From assembly GCA_949840955.1 (NCBI GenBank), contig CATKXV010000006.1, forward strand, positions 60,373 through 124,372: a stretch of DNA of 64,000 nt. Direction: 5' to 3'. A program made the translations under genes and the position numbers. Each line of letters starts with the position of its first letter. Position 1 is the stretch's first letter. The notes under the pieces were generated by a model. That model made no database searches and was not told the origin of the DNA. It worked only from the letters and a program-made list of their open reading frames with translations. This document shows positions 8,803-17,150 of the stretch, piece by piece. The DNA is from an uncultured Anaeroplasmataceae bacterium (GTDB taxonomy: Bacteria; Bacillota_I; Bacilli_A; Acholeplasmatales; Anaeroplasmataceae).

Positions 8803-10284
8803 ATGATGAATAATATACCTCAAATCAAGCTTGGCATTGTAGCCGTATCTAGGGATTGCTTCCCTGAAAGCCTGTCTGTCAATAGGAGAAGGGCTTTGGT
8901 TGATGCTTATTCTAGGAAGTACAATAAAAAGGATATCTATGAATGCCCAATTTGTATTGTTGAAAGTGAGCTTCATATGGAAGAGGCTTTAGCTGATATT
9001 AAGAAAAAAGGATGTAATGCGTTATGTGTTTATTTGGGAAATTTTGGTCCAGAAATATCTGAAACCATGCTTGCCCAAAAATTTGATGGACCTGTTATGT
9101 TTTGTGCTGCCGCAGAGGAAAATATAGGTGTATTATCCTCTGATAGAGGAGATGCCTATTGTGGAATGCTAAATGCTAGCTATAACCTAAAGCTAAGAAA
9201 TGTAAAGGCCTATATACCAGAATATCCTGTAGGAGATAGTGCGTATTGTGCGAAGCTACTTCACGAATTTATTCCTATTGCTAGAGCTTTAGTTGGACTA
9301 AGGAGCCTAAAAATCATATCCTTTGGACCAAGACCTTTGAATTTTATGGCATGTAATGCTCCAATCAAGCAGCTTTATAATTTAGGCGTGGAAATAGAAG
9401 AAAACTCAGAGCTGGATTTATTTGAAAGCTTTAATAAGCACAAAAACGATGAAAGAATTGAGGCTGTTGTAGCTGATATGATGAAGGAATTGGGGGAAGG
9501 AAATAAAAAGCCTGAAATTCTTCATAAGCTTGCACAATATGAATTGACGCTCTTAGATTGGATCGAGGCTCATAGGGGAAGCAAAGCATATGTAGCGATT
9601 GCAGGGAAATGCTGGCCAGCCTTTCAGACCCAATTTGGATTTGTTCCTTGCTATGTCAATTCTAGACTGACAGGAAGAGGAATTCCTGTATCCTGTGAGG
9701 TTGATATATATGGATGTCTATCCGAATATATTGGAAGCTGTATCTCTGGGGATGCTGTCACCTTACTAGATATCAATAATACAGTACCATATGATATGTT
9801 TCAGGAGAGTATTGAAAATAAATATCCATATCAATTTACCGATACCTTTATGGGCTTCCATTGTGGAAACACTTGCTCAAAGCTGATTTGTAATCCAACA
9901 ATGAAATATCAAAAGATTATGGCTAGAAGTTTACCTGTAGAGGTTACCAATGGAACCTTGGAGGGAGATATTAAGCCAGGAGATATTACCTTCTATCGTC
10001 TGCAATCTACAGCAGATAATCATCTATATGCATATGTTGCAGAAGGAGAAATTTTACCTGTTGAAACACATTCCTTTGGATCCATTGGTGTATTTGCGAT
10101 TCAAGAAATGGGAAGATTTTATCGTCATGTTTTAATAGAGAAGGGCTTCCCTCATCATGGAGCAGTGGCTTTTGGTCATTTTGGAAAGGCTTTATTTGAG
10201 GTATATAAATATATCGGGGTCGAAGAAATAGGGTATAACCAGCCTAAGGAAATGAAATATCCAAAGGAAAATCCATTTGAATGA
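8803..10284 (+). CDS. L-fucose/L-arabinose isomerase-family protein, probable L-arabinose isomerase
   Basis: A 493-residue sugar isomerase of the FucI/AraA fold. The likely metal ligands are E299 (SCEVDIYG), D323 (TLLDINN) and H353 (GFHCGNT), the E-D-H set expected in the C-terminal half of this superfamily. The family interconverts aldoses and ketoses with Mn2+. The protein reads more like FucI-related proteins than classical AraA, but the next two genes encode an FGGY sugar kinase and a clear L-ribulose-5-phosphate 4-epimerase. I therefore infer L-arabinose to L-ribulose as its reaction, in keeping with arabinan side chains of pectin. Two adjacent ATGs (8803, 8806) are possible starts. Its stop overlaps the kinase start (ATGA). 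L-fucose or another pentose remains possible. Confidence 0.75.
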   Translation: MMNNIPQIKLGIVAVSRDCFPESLSVNRRRALVDAYSRKYNKKDIYECPICIVESELHMEEALADIKKKGCNALCVYLGNFGPEISETMLAQKFDGPVMFCAAAEENIGVLSSDRGDAYCGMLNASYNLKLRNVKAYIPEYPVGDSAYCAKLLHEFIPIARALVGLRSLKIISFGPRPLNFMACNAPIKQLYNLGVEIEENSELDLFESFNKHKNDERIEAVVADMMKELGEGNKKPEILHKLAQYELTLLDWIEAHRGSKAYVAIAGKCWPAFQTQFGFVPCYVNSRLTGRGIPVSCEVDIYGCLSEYIGSCISGDAVTLLDINNTVPYDMFQESIENKYPYQFTDTFMGFHCGNTCSKLICNPTMKYQKIMARSLPVEVTNGTLEGDIKPGDITFYRLQSTADNHLYAYVAEGEILPVETHSFGSIGVFAIQEMGRFYRHVLIEKGFPHHGAVAFGHFGKALFEVYKYIGVEEIGYNQPKEMKYPKENPFE

Positions 10285-11792
10285 AAAAGATATTAGGAAT
10301 TGAGCTTGGTTCGACTAGAATCAAATCGGTTCTTATCAATGAAAAAGGAGACATATTAGCTAGTGGCTCCTATCCATGGGAAAATCGATTTGAGGATGGG
10401 TACTGGACCTATGCATTAGAAGAAGTGAAAAGAGGAATTCAGGAAAGCTATCAAAGCCTAAGTAAAGCCTATGGCTCTACAATAGAAACTCTGGATTCCA
10501 TTGGTATATCCGCCATGATGCATGGCTATTTGGCCTTTGATGAGAACTGGGAGCTTCTTACTCCCTTTAGAACGTGGAGAAATACAACTACAGAAGAGGC
10601 CTCTAAAATTTTATCTAAGGAATTGGAGTGCACTATTCCTCAAAGATGGAGCATTGCGCATTTATATCAGGCATATTTGAATCATGAGCCTCATGTAAAG
10701 CATATTGCGCACCTTACCACCTTAGCGGGGTATGTTCATCATATGCTAACAGGAAAGAATATTTTAGGAATAGGAGATGCCTCAGGCATGTTTCCAATTC
10801 AAAATCATACCTATAACCAGACTATGGTGCAAAGATTTCAAAGCCTTACTCATATCAATGTCAATGAAATCTTTCCACAGATTATGCTTGCTGGAGATTA
10901 TGCGGGATGTTTAACCAAAGGGGGAAGCCTTTATTTAGATCCAACGGGGGCTTTACAGGAAGGTGCTATTTTAGCTCCACCAGAAGGAGATGCAGGTACA
11001 GGCATGGTTGCTACAAATAGTATTTTGCCTACAACCTCCAATGTTTCTGCTGGAACCTCTGCTTTTCTTATGGCAGTTTTAGAAAAGCCCTTACCTCATT
11101 CCTATCCAGAAATCGATAGGGTGATGACACCTACAGGCTGTGATGTAGCAATGGTTCATACCAATACCTGTACCTCAGAAATTAATGCTTGGGTAGGATT
11201 ATTTCATGAGGTATTATCCTTATTTGGTACAAGGGTAGATTCCAATACACTATATACAAAACTGTTTGAGGTGGCTAAGGAGCAAACAACAGAAAATCTA
11301 TTGGCTTATAACTTTTTGGCTGGGGAGCCTATCGCTCACTTACAGCAAGGAACACCTTTACTCATAAGAAGGCCAAAGGGAAATATTTCTTTAGCTGAAT
11401 TTATGAGAGCACAGCTTTATTCTAGTGTTGCCGCTTTACGGTTCGGAATAGAAATTCTAGAAAAGGAAGGAGTCTTTCTTACAAGTGTTTGTGGACATGG
11501 GGGCCTCTTTAAAACAGATTATATAGGTCAAGAAATTATGTCCTTAGCCCTAAACACACCTATAACGATTCTGAAGCATGCAGGTGAGGGTGGAGCCTAT
11601 GGTATGGCACTTCTTGCTGCCTATGCTTTAGATTCTGAGGAACCCTTAAGCTCATTTTTAGAGAAGATCTTTAGCAATAGTCAAAGCATTGTCGTTGAGG
11701 CAAGTATAGAGGCAAAACAAGATTTTGAACGATATATGAAAGAATACAAAAAGCATTTAGGGGTTATCCCTTTCATTTGTGAGGAGGAATAA
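10281..11792 (+). CDS. FGGY-family sugar kinase, probable L-ribulokinase
   Basis: A 503-residue actin-fold kinase. The N-terminal phosphate-binding segment is ILGIELGSTRIKSVLI, and a GDASGMFPI motif is present. The catalytic Asp237 lies in EGDAGTGMVAT, and the C-terminal adenosine-binding part is GEGGAYGMALLAA. FGGY kinases phosphorylate a terminal hydroxyl of sugars using ATP in the cytoplasm. The position between the isomerase (4-nt overlap) and AraD (start 2 nt after the stop) makes L-ribulose the best substrate, although it is not a close match to classical AraB. L-fuculose or D-xylulose kinase are alternatives. Confidence 0.8.
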   Translation: MKKILGIELGSTRIKSVLINEKGDILASGSYPWENRFEDGYWTYALEEVKRGIQESYQSLSKAYGSTIETLDSIGISAMMHGYLAFDENWELLTPFRTWRNTTTEEASKILSKELECTIPQRWSIAHLYQAYLNHEPHVKHIAHLTTLAGYVHHMLTGKNILGIGDASGMFPIQNHTYNQTMVQRFQSLTHINVNEIFPQIMLAGDYAGCLTKGGSLYLDPTGALQEGAILAPPEGDAGTGMVATNSILPTTSNVSAGTSAFLMAVLEKPLPHSYPEIDRVMTPTGCDVAMVHTNTCTSEINAWVGLFHEVLSLFGTRVDSNTLYTKLFEVAKEQTTENLLAYNFLAGEPIAHLQQGTPLLIRRPKGNISLAEFMRAQLYSSVAALRFGIEILEKEGVFLTSVCGHGGLFKTDYIGQEIMSLALNTPITILKHAGEGGAYGMALLAAYALDSEEPLSSFLEKIFSNSQSIVVEASIEAKQDFERYMKEYKKHLGVIPFICEEE

Positions 11793-11793
11793 A

Positions 11794-12489
11794 ATGCTGG
11801 AGGAGTTAAAAAAAGAGGTATTAGAGGCCAATATAGCCCTTGTGAAAAATGGACTAGTAAAATATACCTGGGGAAACGTAAGTGGAATAGATAAGACCAC
11901 AGGCTATGTTGTTATTAAGCCCAGTGGTGTGGATTATGCTTTAATGAAGGCTTCGGATATGGTTGTAGTGGATTTAGATGGGAATGTAATAGAGGGGAAT
12001 TATAAGCCATCCTCAGATACACCAACCCATTTAGAGCTCTATAAAGCCTATAAGGAGCTTGGAGGAATTGTTCATACTCATTCGACCTATGCAACAGCCT
12101 TTGCTCAAGGAAAAAGAGATATTCCTTGCTATGGAACAACTCATGCCGATTATTTTTATGGAAGTATTCCTTGTTCTAGGCCCTTACTGAAAGAGGATAT
12201 GGATTCCTATGAGCTCAATACGGGAAAGAAAATTATAGAAACCATGAGTAAGCTAGATATCCAAGCCATTCCTGCTTGCTTAGTTGCTCAGCATGGTGTA
12301 TTTGCTTGGGGGAAGAATGCAAGCGAGGCAGTCTATCATGCAACTGTCGTTGAAGAAGTAGCTAAAATGGCATATGTAACGGAAACCCTATGTAAACCAA
12401 ATCCACTACCAGAATATATTCTAGATAAGCATTATCATAGAAAGCATGGGAAGAATGCTTATTATGGGCAGGAAAAGAAAAACAAATGA
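11794..12489 (+). CDS. araD: L-ribulose-5-phosphate 4-epimerase
   Basis: The start at 11794 is preferred: GAGGAGG (11781-11787) precedes it by 6 nt, while the upstream in-frame GTG would contain that site. The 231-residue class II aldolase-like enzyme has Zn ligands H94, H96 (VHTHSTYATA) and H167 (AQHGVF), and the segments TWGNVSGID, KPSSDTPTHL and TTHADYFYG. These closely match E. coli AraD (ligands H95, H97, H171), including the C-terminal LDKHYHRKHGKNAYYGQ. It converts L-ribulose 5-phosphate to D-xylulose 5-phosphate. This is the most specific enzyme of the locus and fixes the pathway as arabinose catabolism rather than fucose. Confidence 0.93.
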   Translation: MLEELKKEVLEANIALVKNGLVKYTWGNVSGIDKTTGYVVIKPSGVDYALMKASDMVVVDLDGNVIEGNYKPSSDTPTHLELYKAYKELGGIVHTHSTYATAFAQGKRDIPCYGTTHADYFYGSIPCSRPLLKEDMDSYELNTGKKIIETMSKLDIQAIPACLVAQHGVFAWGKNASEAVYHATVVEEVAKMAYVTETLCKPNPLPEYILDKHYHRKHGKNAYYGQEKKNK

Positions 12490-12506
12490 AATAAATACTT
12501 ATTTTA

Positions 12507-12532
12507 AAGCGGCAGATTTTGCCGTTTTTTTA
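12507..12532 (+). terminator. Intrinsic terminator after araD
   Basis: The stem CGGCA/TGCCG (12510-12514 and 12520-12524), flanked by AAA and a run of seven T residues, ends the arabinose operon. Confidence 0.85.
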
Positions 12533-12577
12533 ATGGAAGGCATATTTTTAAAAAAATTATAATTAAAATATATATTT

Positions 12578-12616
12578 AAGAAAACGCTTTACCTACTTTG
12601 ATGATTGTGCTATAAT
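12578..12616 (+). promoter_or_regulatory. Promoter with overlapping cre-like operator for the CE8 gene
   Basis: The -10 TATAAT (12611-12616) lies 17 bp from a -35 TTTACC (12588-12593). The -35 is overlapped by AAGAAAACGCTTTAC (12578-12592), whose core GAAAACGCTTT matches the CcpA site. It shares the AAACGCTTT core with the site at 3620-3633, suggesting common carbon control of the two pectin transcripts. Confidence 0.6.
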
Positions 12617-12676
12617 TATAGTATGAAAATTTTGTATTGATACAGAATTTACTTAAAAATGAAGAGAGGAAACAAA

Positions 12677-15600
12677 ATGAAAAAGAAAAAATTACTTTTG
12701 GGTTTGGTTGCTGTATCAGCAGTTTTTGGACTTGCAGCATGTAAAACTGATGAAGATAAGCCAACCCCTCCAGGTCCAGTTGTTACAACAACATATGATG
12801 TAACATTTGAAACAAATGGACATGGTACAACACCTGAAAAGGTAACAGAGGTATCAAAACTACCTACGCTTCCAACATTAACAGAAGAAGGTTGGAAATT
12901 TGAGGGGTGGTATTATGATTCTGCCTGTACAAAAAAAGCGGAAGCTGGAGAAGAAATAAAAGAGAATACAAAGCTATACGCGAAGTGGACAGAGGACAAG
13001 AAGACACCAGTAGAAGAAAAGGTAGTCGTAACCTTTGATACACAAGGAGGAAGTACTGTCAATGCAGTAGAGGTTACAAAGGGAGGAAAGGTAACAAAGC
13101 CTGCAACAGATCCAACCAAAGCTGACAAGGTATTTGCAGGTTGGTATAAGGAATCTGCATGTACAACTCCATGGAACTTTGATACAGATGTAGTGAATGC
13201 AGATATTACCATCTATGCAAAATGGGATGATAAGACTGTCGAACCTCCTGTTGTTAAGCATAAGGTTTATTTCCATTTGAGTGCAGATGATGAGGTTACA
13301 CCAGTTGAAGTAGTACATGAGGAATTGGTGGATGAACCAGAAACACCTCAAAATCCATATAAGACATTTAAAAATTGGTATACGAGTCCAACCAATCAAA
13401 CGGATGAAACAGTATTTGGCTTTGGAACACCAATTTTAGAGGATACACATTTATATGCTGGTTGGGAACAAGCATATGATACTGTAACTACACCTATGAA
13501 TTTTGAAGATTTTTTAGCTTCAGTCAAGGCTCAAAATTTATTAGACGAATCAGGCAAGTTAAATGCAGATTCTACATTTGGAAGATTTACTTTTGAAAAA
13601 GGAACAAAGTTTGAGTCAACTCTAGTGAATACACAAGGAAAATATTGGTCCTTTGAATTAAAGGGTGATGGAGCAAATAATTCCTTTACATTTAGTGGTG
13701 AAGGTGGTTCAACAAGCGGAGATACAGATCTTAGATTGTATAAATTAAATGCAGATGGTATAACATGGGATATAGTTAAATCTTTGGGTCTTGCTCCTAA
13801 TAAAACTACTTTAACTGGAGAAGAAACCGGCTTAGAAGCAGGAACCTATAAAATAACAACTTCTTATTCATTTAAGATGAAATCCTTTACTATTACTGAA
13901 AAATTACCTAAGGGTCCTACCAATGGAATTGAGTTAGGTATTTCTCAAGTTAATAAGAACTTCTTGTTAGGAAGAGCATTTGATTATAGTGGATTAACTG
14001 CTCAATTGGTTTATGAAAATGGTAGAAAAGATGATATTGCTTTAACAGACTTAAATGTTTCTGTTGAAGACTTCACAACTGCTGGCAAGAAAACAGTAAA
14101 AGTTTCTTATAAATTAAATGATGATACCACATATACACAATCATACACTGTGAATGTTTGTGAGGTTGAGGATATCGTATTATATGATTATACTATTACA
14201 GTAGGAAGTGGAACTGTAAAATATGTAACTAATAATTTACAAAAATTATTTGATTTAAATGGAACCTTTAATCATGATAATTTAGTTGTAAAAGCAAAAT
14301 GCTTACTTCCAGAAACAACAGATAAGTATATTGAATTTATTTTAGATGCAAATGAATATACCGTTACTCCTGCCGATTTGAAAACATTAGGTAACAAGAC
14401 GGTTCATGTGATTTATACTTGGGATACTACCAAAACAGCAGATTATGATGTAGAAGTTATTGATATTCCTAATTTAAGTGGATTAGAGTATATAGCAGTA
14501 GGGGTTGATCCTGAAAAACAAATTTCAACCATAGAAGAATATAATTTCCATACAATTAATCAGGCTTTGCAGTTTATGGAATTAAGTAAAGTTGCTGACA
14601 ATGCTTCAAAGGCTTTATTATTAGTTTCTGGTAGAACATATTTTGAAAAAGTTGAAATAAACATTCCAAATTTAATATTGACAAATGATTGGGCATATAG
14701 TCAAGGTGGTTTTGATCCTATCAAAGATACTGCTGAATCATATGCAAAATATCGTGAAAATTCAGCAACAATTGAATTCAATGCTTTAAGTGGAGTATAT
14801 GATCCAAGTGGTTCTACCGTTCATAGCACTGAGGGATCAGCAACAGTATGTGTAAGACCAGATGCAGAAGGATTTAATGCTTTTGGAATTACCTTCAAAA
14901 ATTATTACAATACAAATGAACTTTATAAAGAGTCTTTAAAAATTACTAATGATACTCAAGCTGTAGCTTTATTAAATCAAGCAGATAAATCAACTTTTGT
15001 AGGCTGTGTATTTACTTCTTATCATGATACCTTAGAAGCTCAAATTGGTCGCCAATATTATTTAGGTTGTCACATCGAAGGACGTACAGATTATATCTTT
15101 GGATATAATGCAACTGCATATTTTGAAAAGTCAGTTATTCATACTATTGGTGATGGACTAGATCAAAATAATGGTGGTTATATAGTGGCTACAAAAGGTT
15201 TAACTCAAAAGAAAGATAATAAAGCAGTAGATGCAATTGAGTATGGTTATATTTTTAATGATTGTACATTTACAGCAGATGATAAAACGATGACTGGCTC
15301 AACTTCTATTGCACGTGGATGGGATATAGCAATGAGAACTATGGTTATGAATTCTAAACTTGGGGCTCATATATCTACAGAGGCTTATGGAGAAGTTACA
15401 CCAGAAGGGAAAAATTTAAATGATCGTTATGGTAAAATGAATGCAGAACCAGTTGCTAATCAATTATTAGAATATAATAATGAAGGTGCTGGTGCTATTC
15501 AAGCTTCATTACCTAATACATGTACTGTAATTACTGATGCTACAGTAGCTGCATCTTATGCAAATTTAAAAACTATTTTTGCAGCAGTAAATGGGCAAAT

Positions 15601-17011
15601 GACCTATTCATCTGCTTGGTCTGGGCCATGGGCACAACCTGATGCTACTATAATATTTAAGAAATCAGATGGAACGGAATTTGCAAAATTTGAAAATTTT
15701 GGTTATATAGGATCAACCATTTCTGAAGAAGAATTAAAGGAGTTAATCCAATCACCTACGGGTTTTTCTTTAGAGGGATTCTATTCTGATGCAGATTGCA
15801 CAATCAAGTATGATTTTACAAAAAAATTGGAAGAAACCAATGAAATTTACGTTAAATTTGTTGATGCGAGCCTAGAAAAAATAATACAATATAATTTCTT
15901 AGATGAGTCTGTAAATGGGGGCTGGACAACAACTGCTACTAATACAACACCTATTGGTAATGCTATTGGTGTGACTGGTGATAAGAATGCAGCAGATTAT
16001 GATGTAAATAAACTAGCTTCTGTTCACAAAATAGAGTTAAATTCTAGTAAATCACTTAACACATCTTTGACAAGTCCAATTTTTGAAGGCCCTACTAAGA
16101 AGGTAACACTAGAAGTAGTTGGAGGTACAACTTCCACCAGCAATGCAGCTGAATATATGAAAATTGAAGCATTAGATGCTAATGGAGAGGTTGTGGATTC
16201 TATAATTGCAACAACTCCTACTGGCAAGATTACAGGTAAGTTTACTTATAAAGGTTCAGATATTATTAAATTTGAATCCACGTCTGCTTTTGTACAACTT
16301 AGATTTTCTTGTACTACAGATACAAAAGGGTATGGTATTTTATCTTCTTCAATTAGTTATGTTGTAGATGATGGTTCTGAAATTCCTGATCCAGATGCTC
16401 CAGTTGCTCATAAGAATGCATTTAATTGGAGTGCAATATCTACTGAAAAATTAACTGCAAATGAAACATATACTCAAAGCGCAGAAGATGGTTCAACTCT
16501 AGAGACTCCAATTGCTAAATATGATGGTTCAACTATTACAAATGCTGCATTTGCAGGTACGGATAATGATTTCTTAAATGTGCTTGAAAATGCTAATGTT
16601 ACATATCGTGATGGATTAGCTTATTGGGACGCTAAAAATAGTAGTAAAAAAACCAATCCTAAATTAATAGAAATTAAAGGTGAAGCACTTACTGTTACAT
16701 TTAATGGAACTGGAACACTAACTATTTCTGTTGCTTCTACAGGAAGTAGTAATTGGAGTTCTATTGCGTTAAAGGACTCAGCGGGGAATTTTATTGTTCC
16801 TACTTTTACAGCTAATGATAATATTAGTCTTACAGATAAAACAGGTGTATATGGTGTTAAAACAACAACCGCACAAACTTTAACATTCGAGATTTCCACT
16901 GCGGGTACATATACAATTTGTACGGATACTACTGCTGTAGTTGATGCGGCAAACTGTAATAGAGCTACTCGTATTTCAGCCATTACTATGGTAGATAATT
17001 ACAAAGAATAA
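12677..17011 (+). CDS. Multidomain pectin methylesterase (CE8) lipoprotein
   Basis: The start at 12677 is set by the GAGAGG site 7 nt upstream; the ATG at 12659 precedes that site. The 1444-residue lipoprotein has lipobox LAAC (Cys22) and three Listeria-Bacteroides (InlB B-type) repeats at about 38-270 with W-F-GWY...YAKW patterns. An Ig-like domain follows near 415-490, then a CE8 beta-helix at about 620-930. CE8 de-esterifies pectin to pectate. The residues matching plant PME are Q761, D784, D805 (GRTDYIFG), R880 and W882 (ARGWD). The second conserved Gln, before D784, is His783 (SYHDTLE). Two further beta-rich domains (about 1070-1230 and 1240-1440) may bind carbohydrate. It complements the upstream PL9, which prefers de-esterified substrate. 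Confidence 0.88.
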   Translation: MKKKKLLLGLVAVSAVFGLAACKTDEDKPTPPGPVVTTTYDVTFETNGHGTTPEKVTEVSKLPTLPTLTEEGWKFEGWYYDSACTKKAEAGEEIKENTKLYAKWTEDKKTPVEEKVVVTFDTQGGSTVNAVEVTKGGKVTKPATDPTKADKVFAGWYKESACTTPWNFDTDVVNADITIYAKWDDKTVEPPVVKHKVYFHLSADDEVTPVEVVHEELVDEPETPQNPYKTFKNWYTSPTNQTDETVFGFGTPILEDTHLYAGWEQAYDTVTTPMNFEDFLASVKAQNLLDESGKLNADSTFGRFTFEKGTKFESTLVNTQGKYWSFELKGDGANNSFTFSGEGGSTSGDTDLRLYKLNADGITWDIVKSLGLAPNKTTLTGEETGLEAGTYKITTSYSFKMKSFTITEKLPKGPTNGIELGISQVNKNFLLGRAFDYSGLTAQLVYENGRKDDIALTDLNVSVEDFTTAGKKTVKVSYKLNDDTTYTQSYTVNVCEVEDIVLYDYTITVGSGTVKYVTNNLQKLFDLNGTFNHDNLVVKAKCLLPETTDKYIEFILDANEYTVTPADLKTLGNKTVHVIYTWDTTKTADYDVEVIDIPNLSGLEYIAVGVDPEKQISTIEEYNFHTINQALQFMELSKVADNASKALLLVSGRTYFEKVEINIPNLILTNDWAYSQGGFDPIKDTAESYAKYRENSATIEFNALSGVYDPSGSTVHSTEGSATVCVRPDAEGFNAFGITFKNYYNTNELYKESLKITNDTQAVALLNQADKSTFVGCVFTSYHDTLEAQIGRQYYLGCHIEGRTDYIFGYNATAYFEKSVIHTIGDGLDQNNGGYIVATKGLTQKKDNKAVDAIEYGYIFNDCTFTADDKTMTGSTSIARGWDIAMRTMVMNSKLGAHISTEAYGEVTPEGKNLNDRYGKMNAEPVANQLLEYNNEGAGAIQASLPNTCTVITDATVAASYANLKTIFAAVNGQMTYSSAWSGPWAQPDATIIFKKSDGTEFAKFENFGYIGSTISEEELKELIQSPTGFSLEGFYSDADCTIKYDFTKKLEETNEIYVKFVDASLEKIIQYNFLDESVNGGWTTTATNTTPIGNAIGVTGDKNAADYDVNKLASVHKIELNSSKSLNTSLTSPIFEGPTKKVTLEVVGGTTSTSNAAEYMKIEALDANGEVVDSIIATTPTGKITGKFTYKGSDIIKFESTSAFVQLRFSCTTDTKGYGILSSSISYVVDDGSEIPDPDAPVAHKNAFNWSAISTEKLTANETYTQSAEDGSTLETPIAKYDGSTITNAAFAGTDNDFLNVLENANVTYRDGLAYWDAKNSSKKTNPKLIEIKGEALTVTFNGTGTLTISVASTGSSNWSSIALKDSAGNFIVPTFTANDNISLTDKTGVYGVKTTTAQTLTFEISTAGTYTICTDTTAVVDAANCNRATRISAITMVDNYKE

Positions 17012-17022
17012 TTCAATTATTT

Positions 17023-17060
17023 AAGACTCTTTCATTGATTTGAAGGAGTCTTTTCTTTTT
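17023..17060 (+). terminator. Intrinsic terminator after the CE8 gene
   Basis: A 12-bp stem (AAGACTCTTTCA, 17023-17034, with TGAAGGAGTCTT, 17041-17052, containing one mismatch) is followed by TTCTTTTT. Confidence 0.85.
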
Positions 17061-17063
17061 GAA

Positions 17064-17092
17064 TTGTATCTTTATATTAAATTTGATATAAT
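17064..17092 (+). promoter_or_regulatory. Promoter of the Na/Pi cotransporter gene
   Basis: TTGTAT (17064-17069), a 17-bp spacer and TATAAT (17087-17092). Confidence 0.7.
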
Positions 17093-17150
17093 AGGAATGT
17101 AAAATTCTGGCAAAATAAAAATAAAACTATTTTGCTGGGTGGAGGTATAT

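Noticed and set aside
8803..12489. Annotating the three sugar genes as an L-fucose operon (fucI, fucK, fucA)
   Set aside because: The third gene matches AraD, not FucA, in its Zn-site context and C-terminal HYHRKHGKNAYYGQ, so arabinose is the better reading.
12974..13399. A 141-codon minus-strand open frame opposite the CE8 lipoprotein
   Set aside because: It lies wholly antisense to a clearly coding region, has Cys/Trp-rich random composition and no ribosome binding site.
16621..16983. A 120-codon minus-strand open frame opposite the CE8 C-terminus
   Set aside because: It is a mirror of low-complexity Thr/Ala/Val-rich coding sequence on the plus strand, with no start signals.
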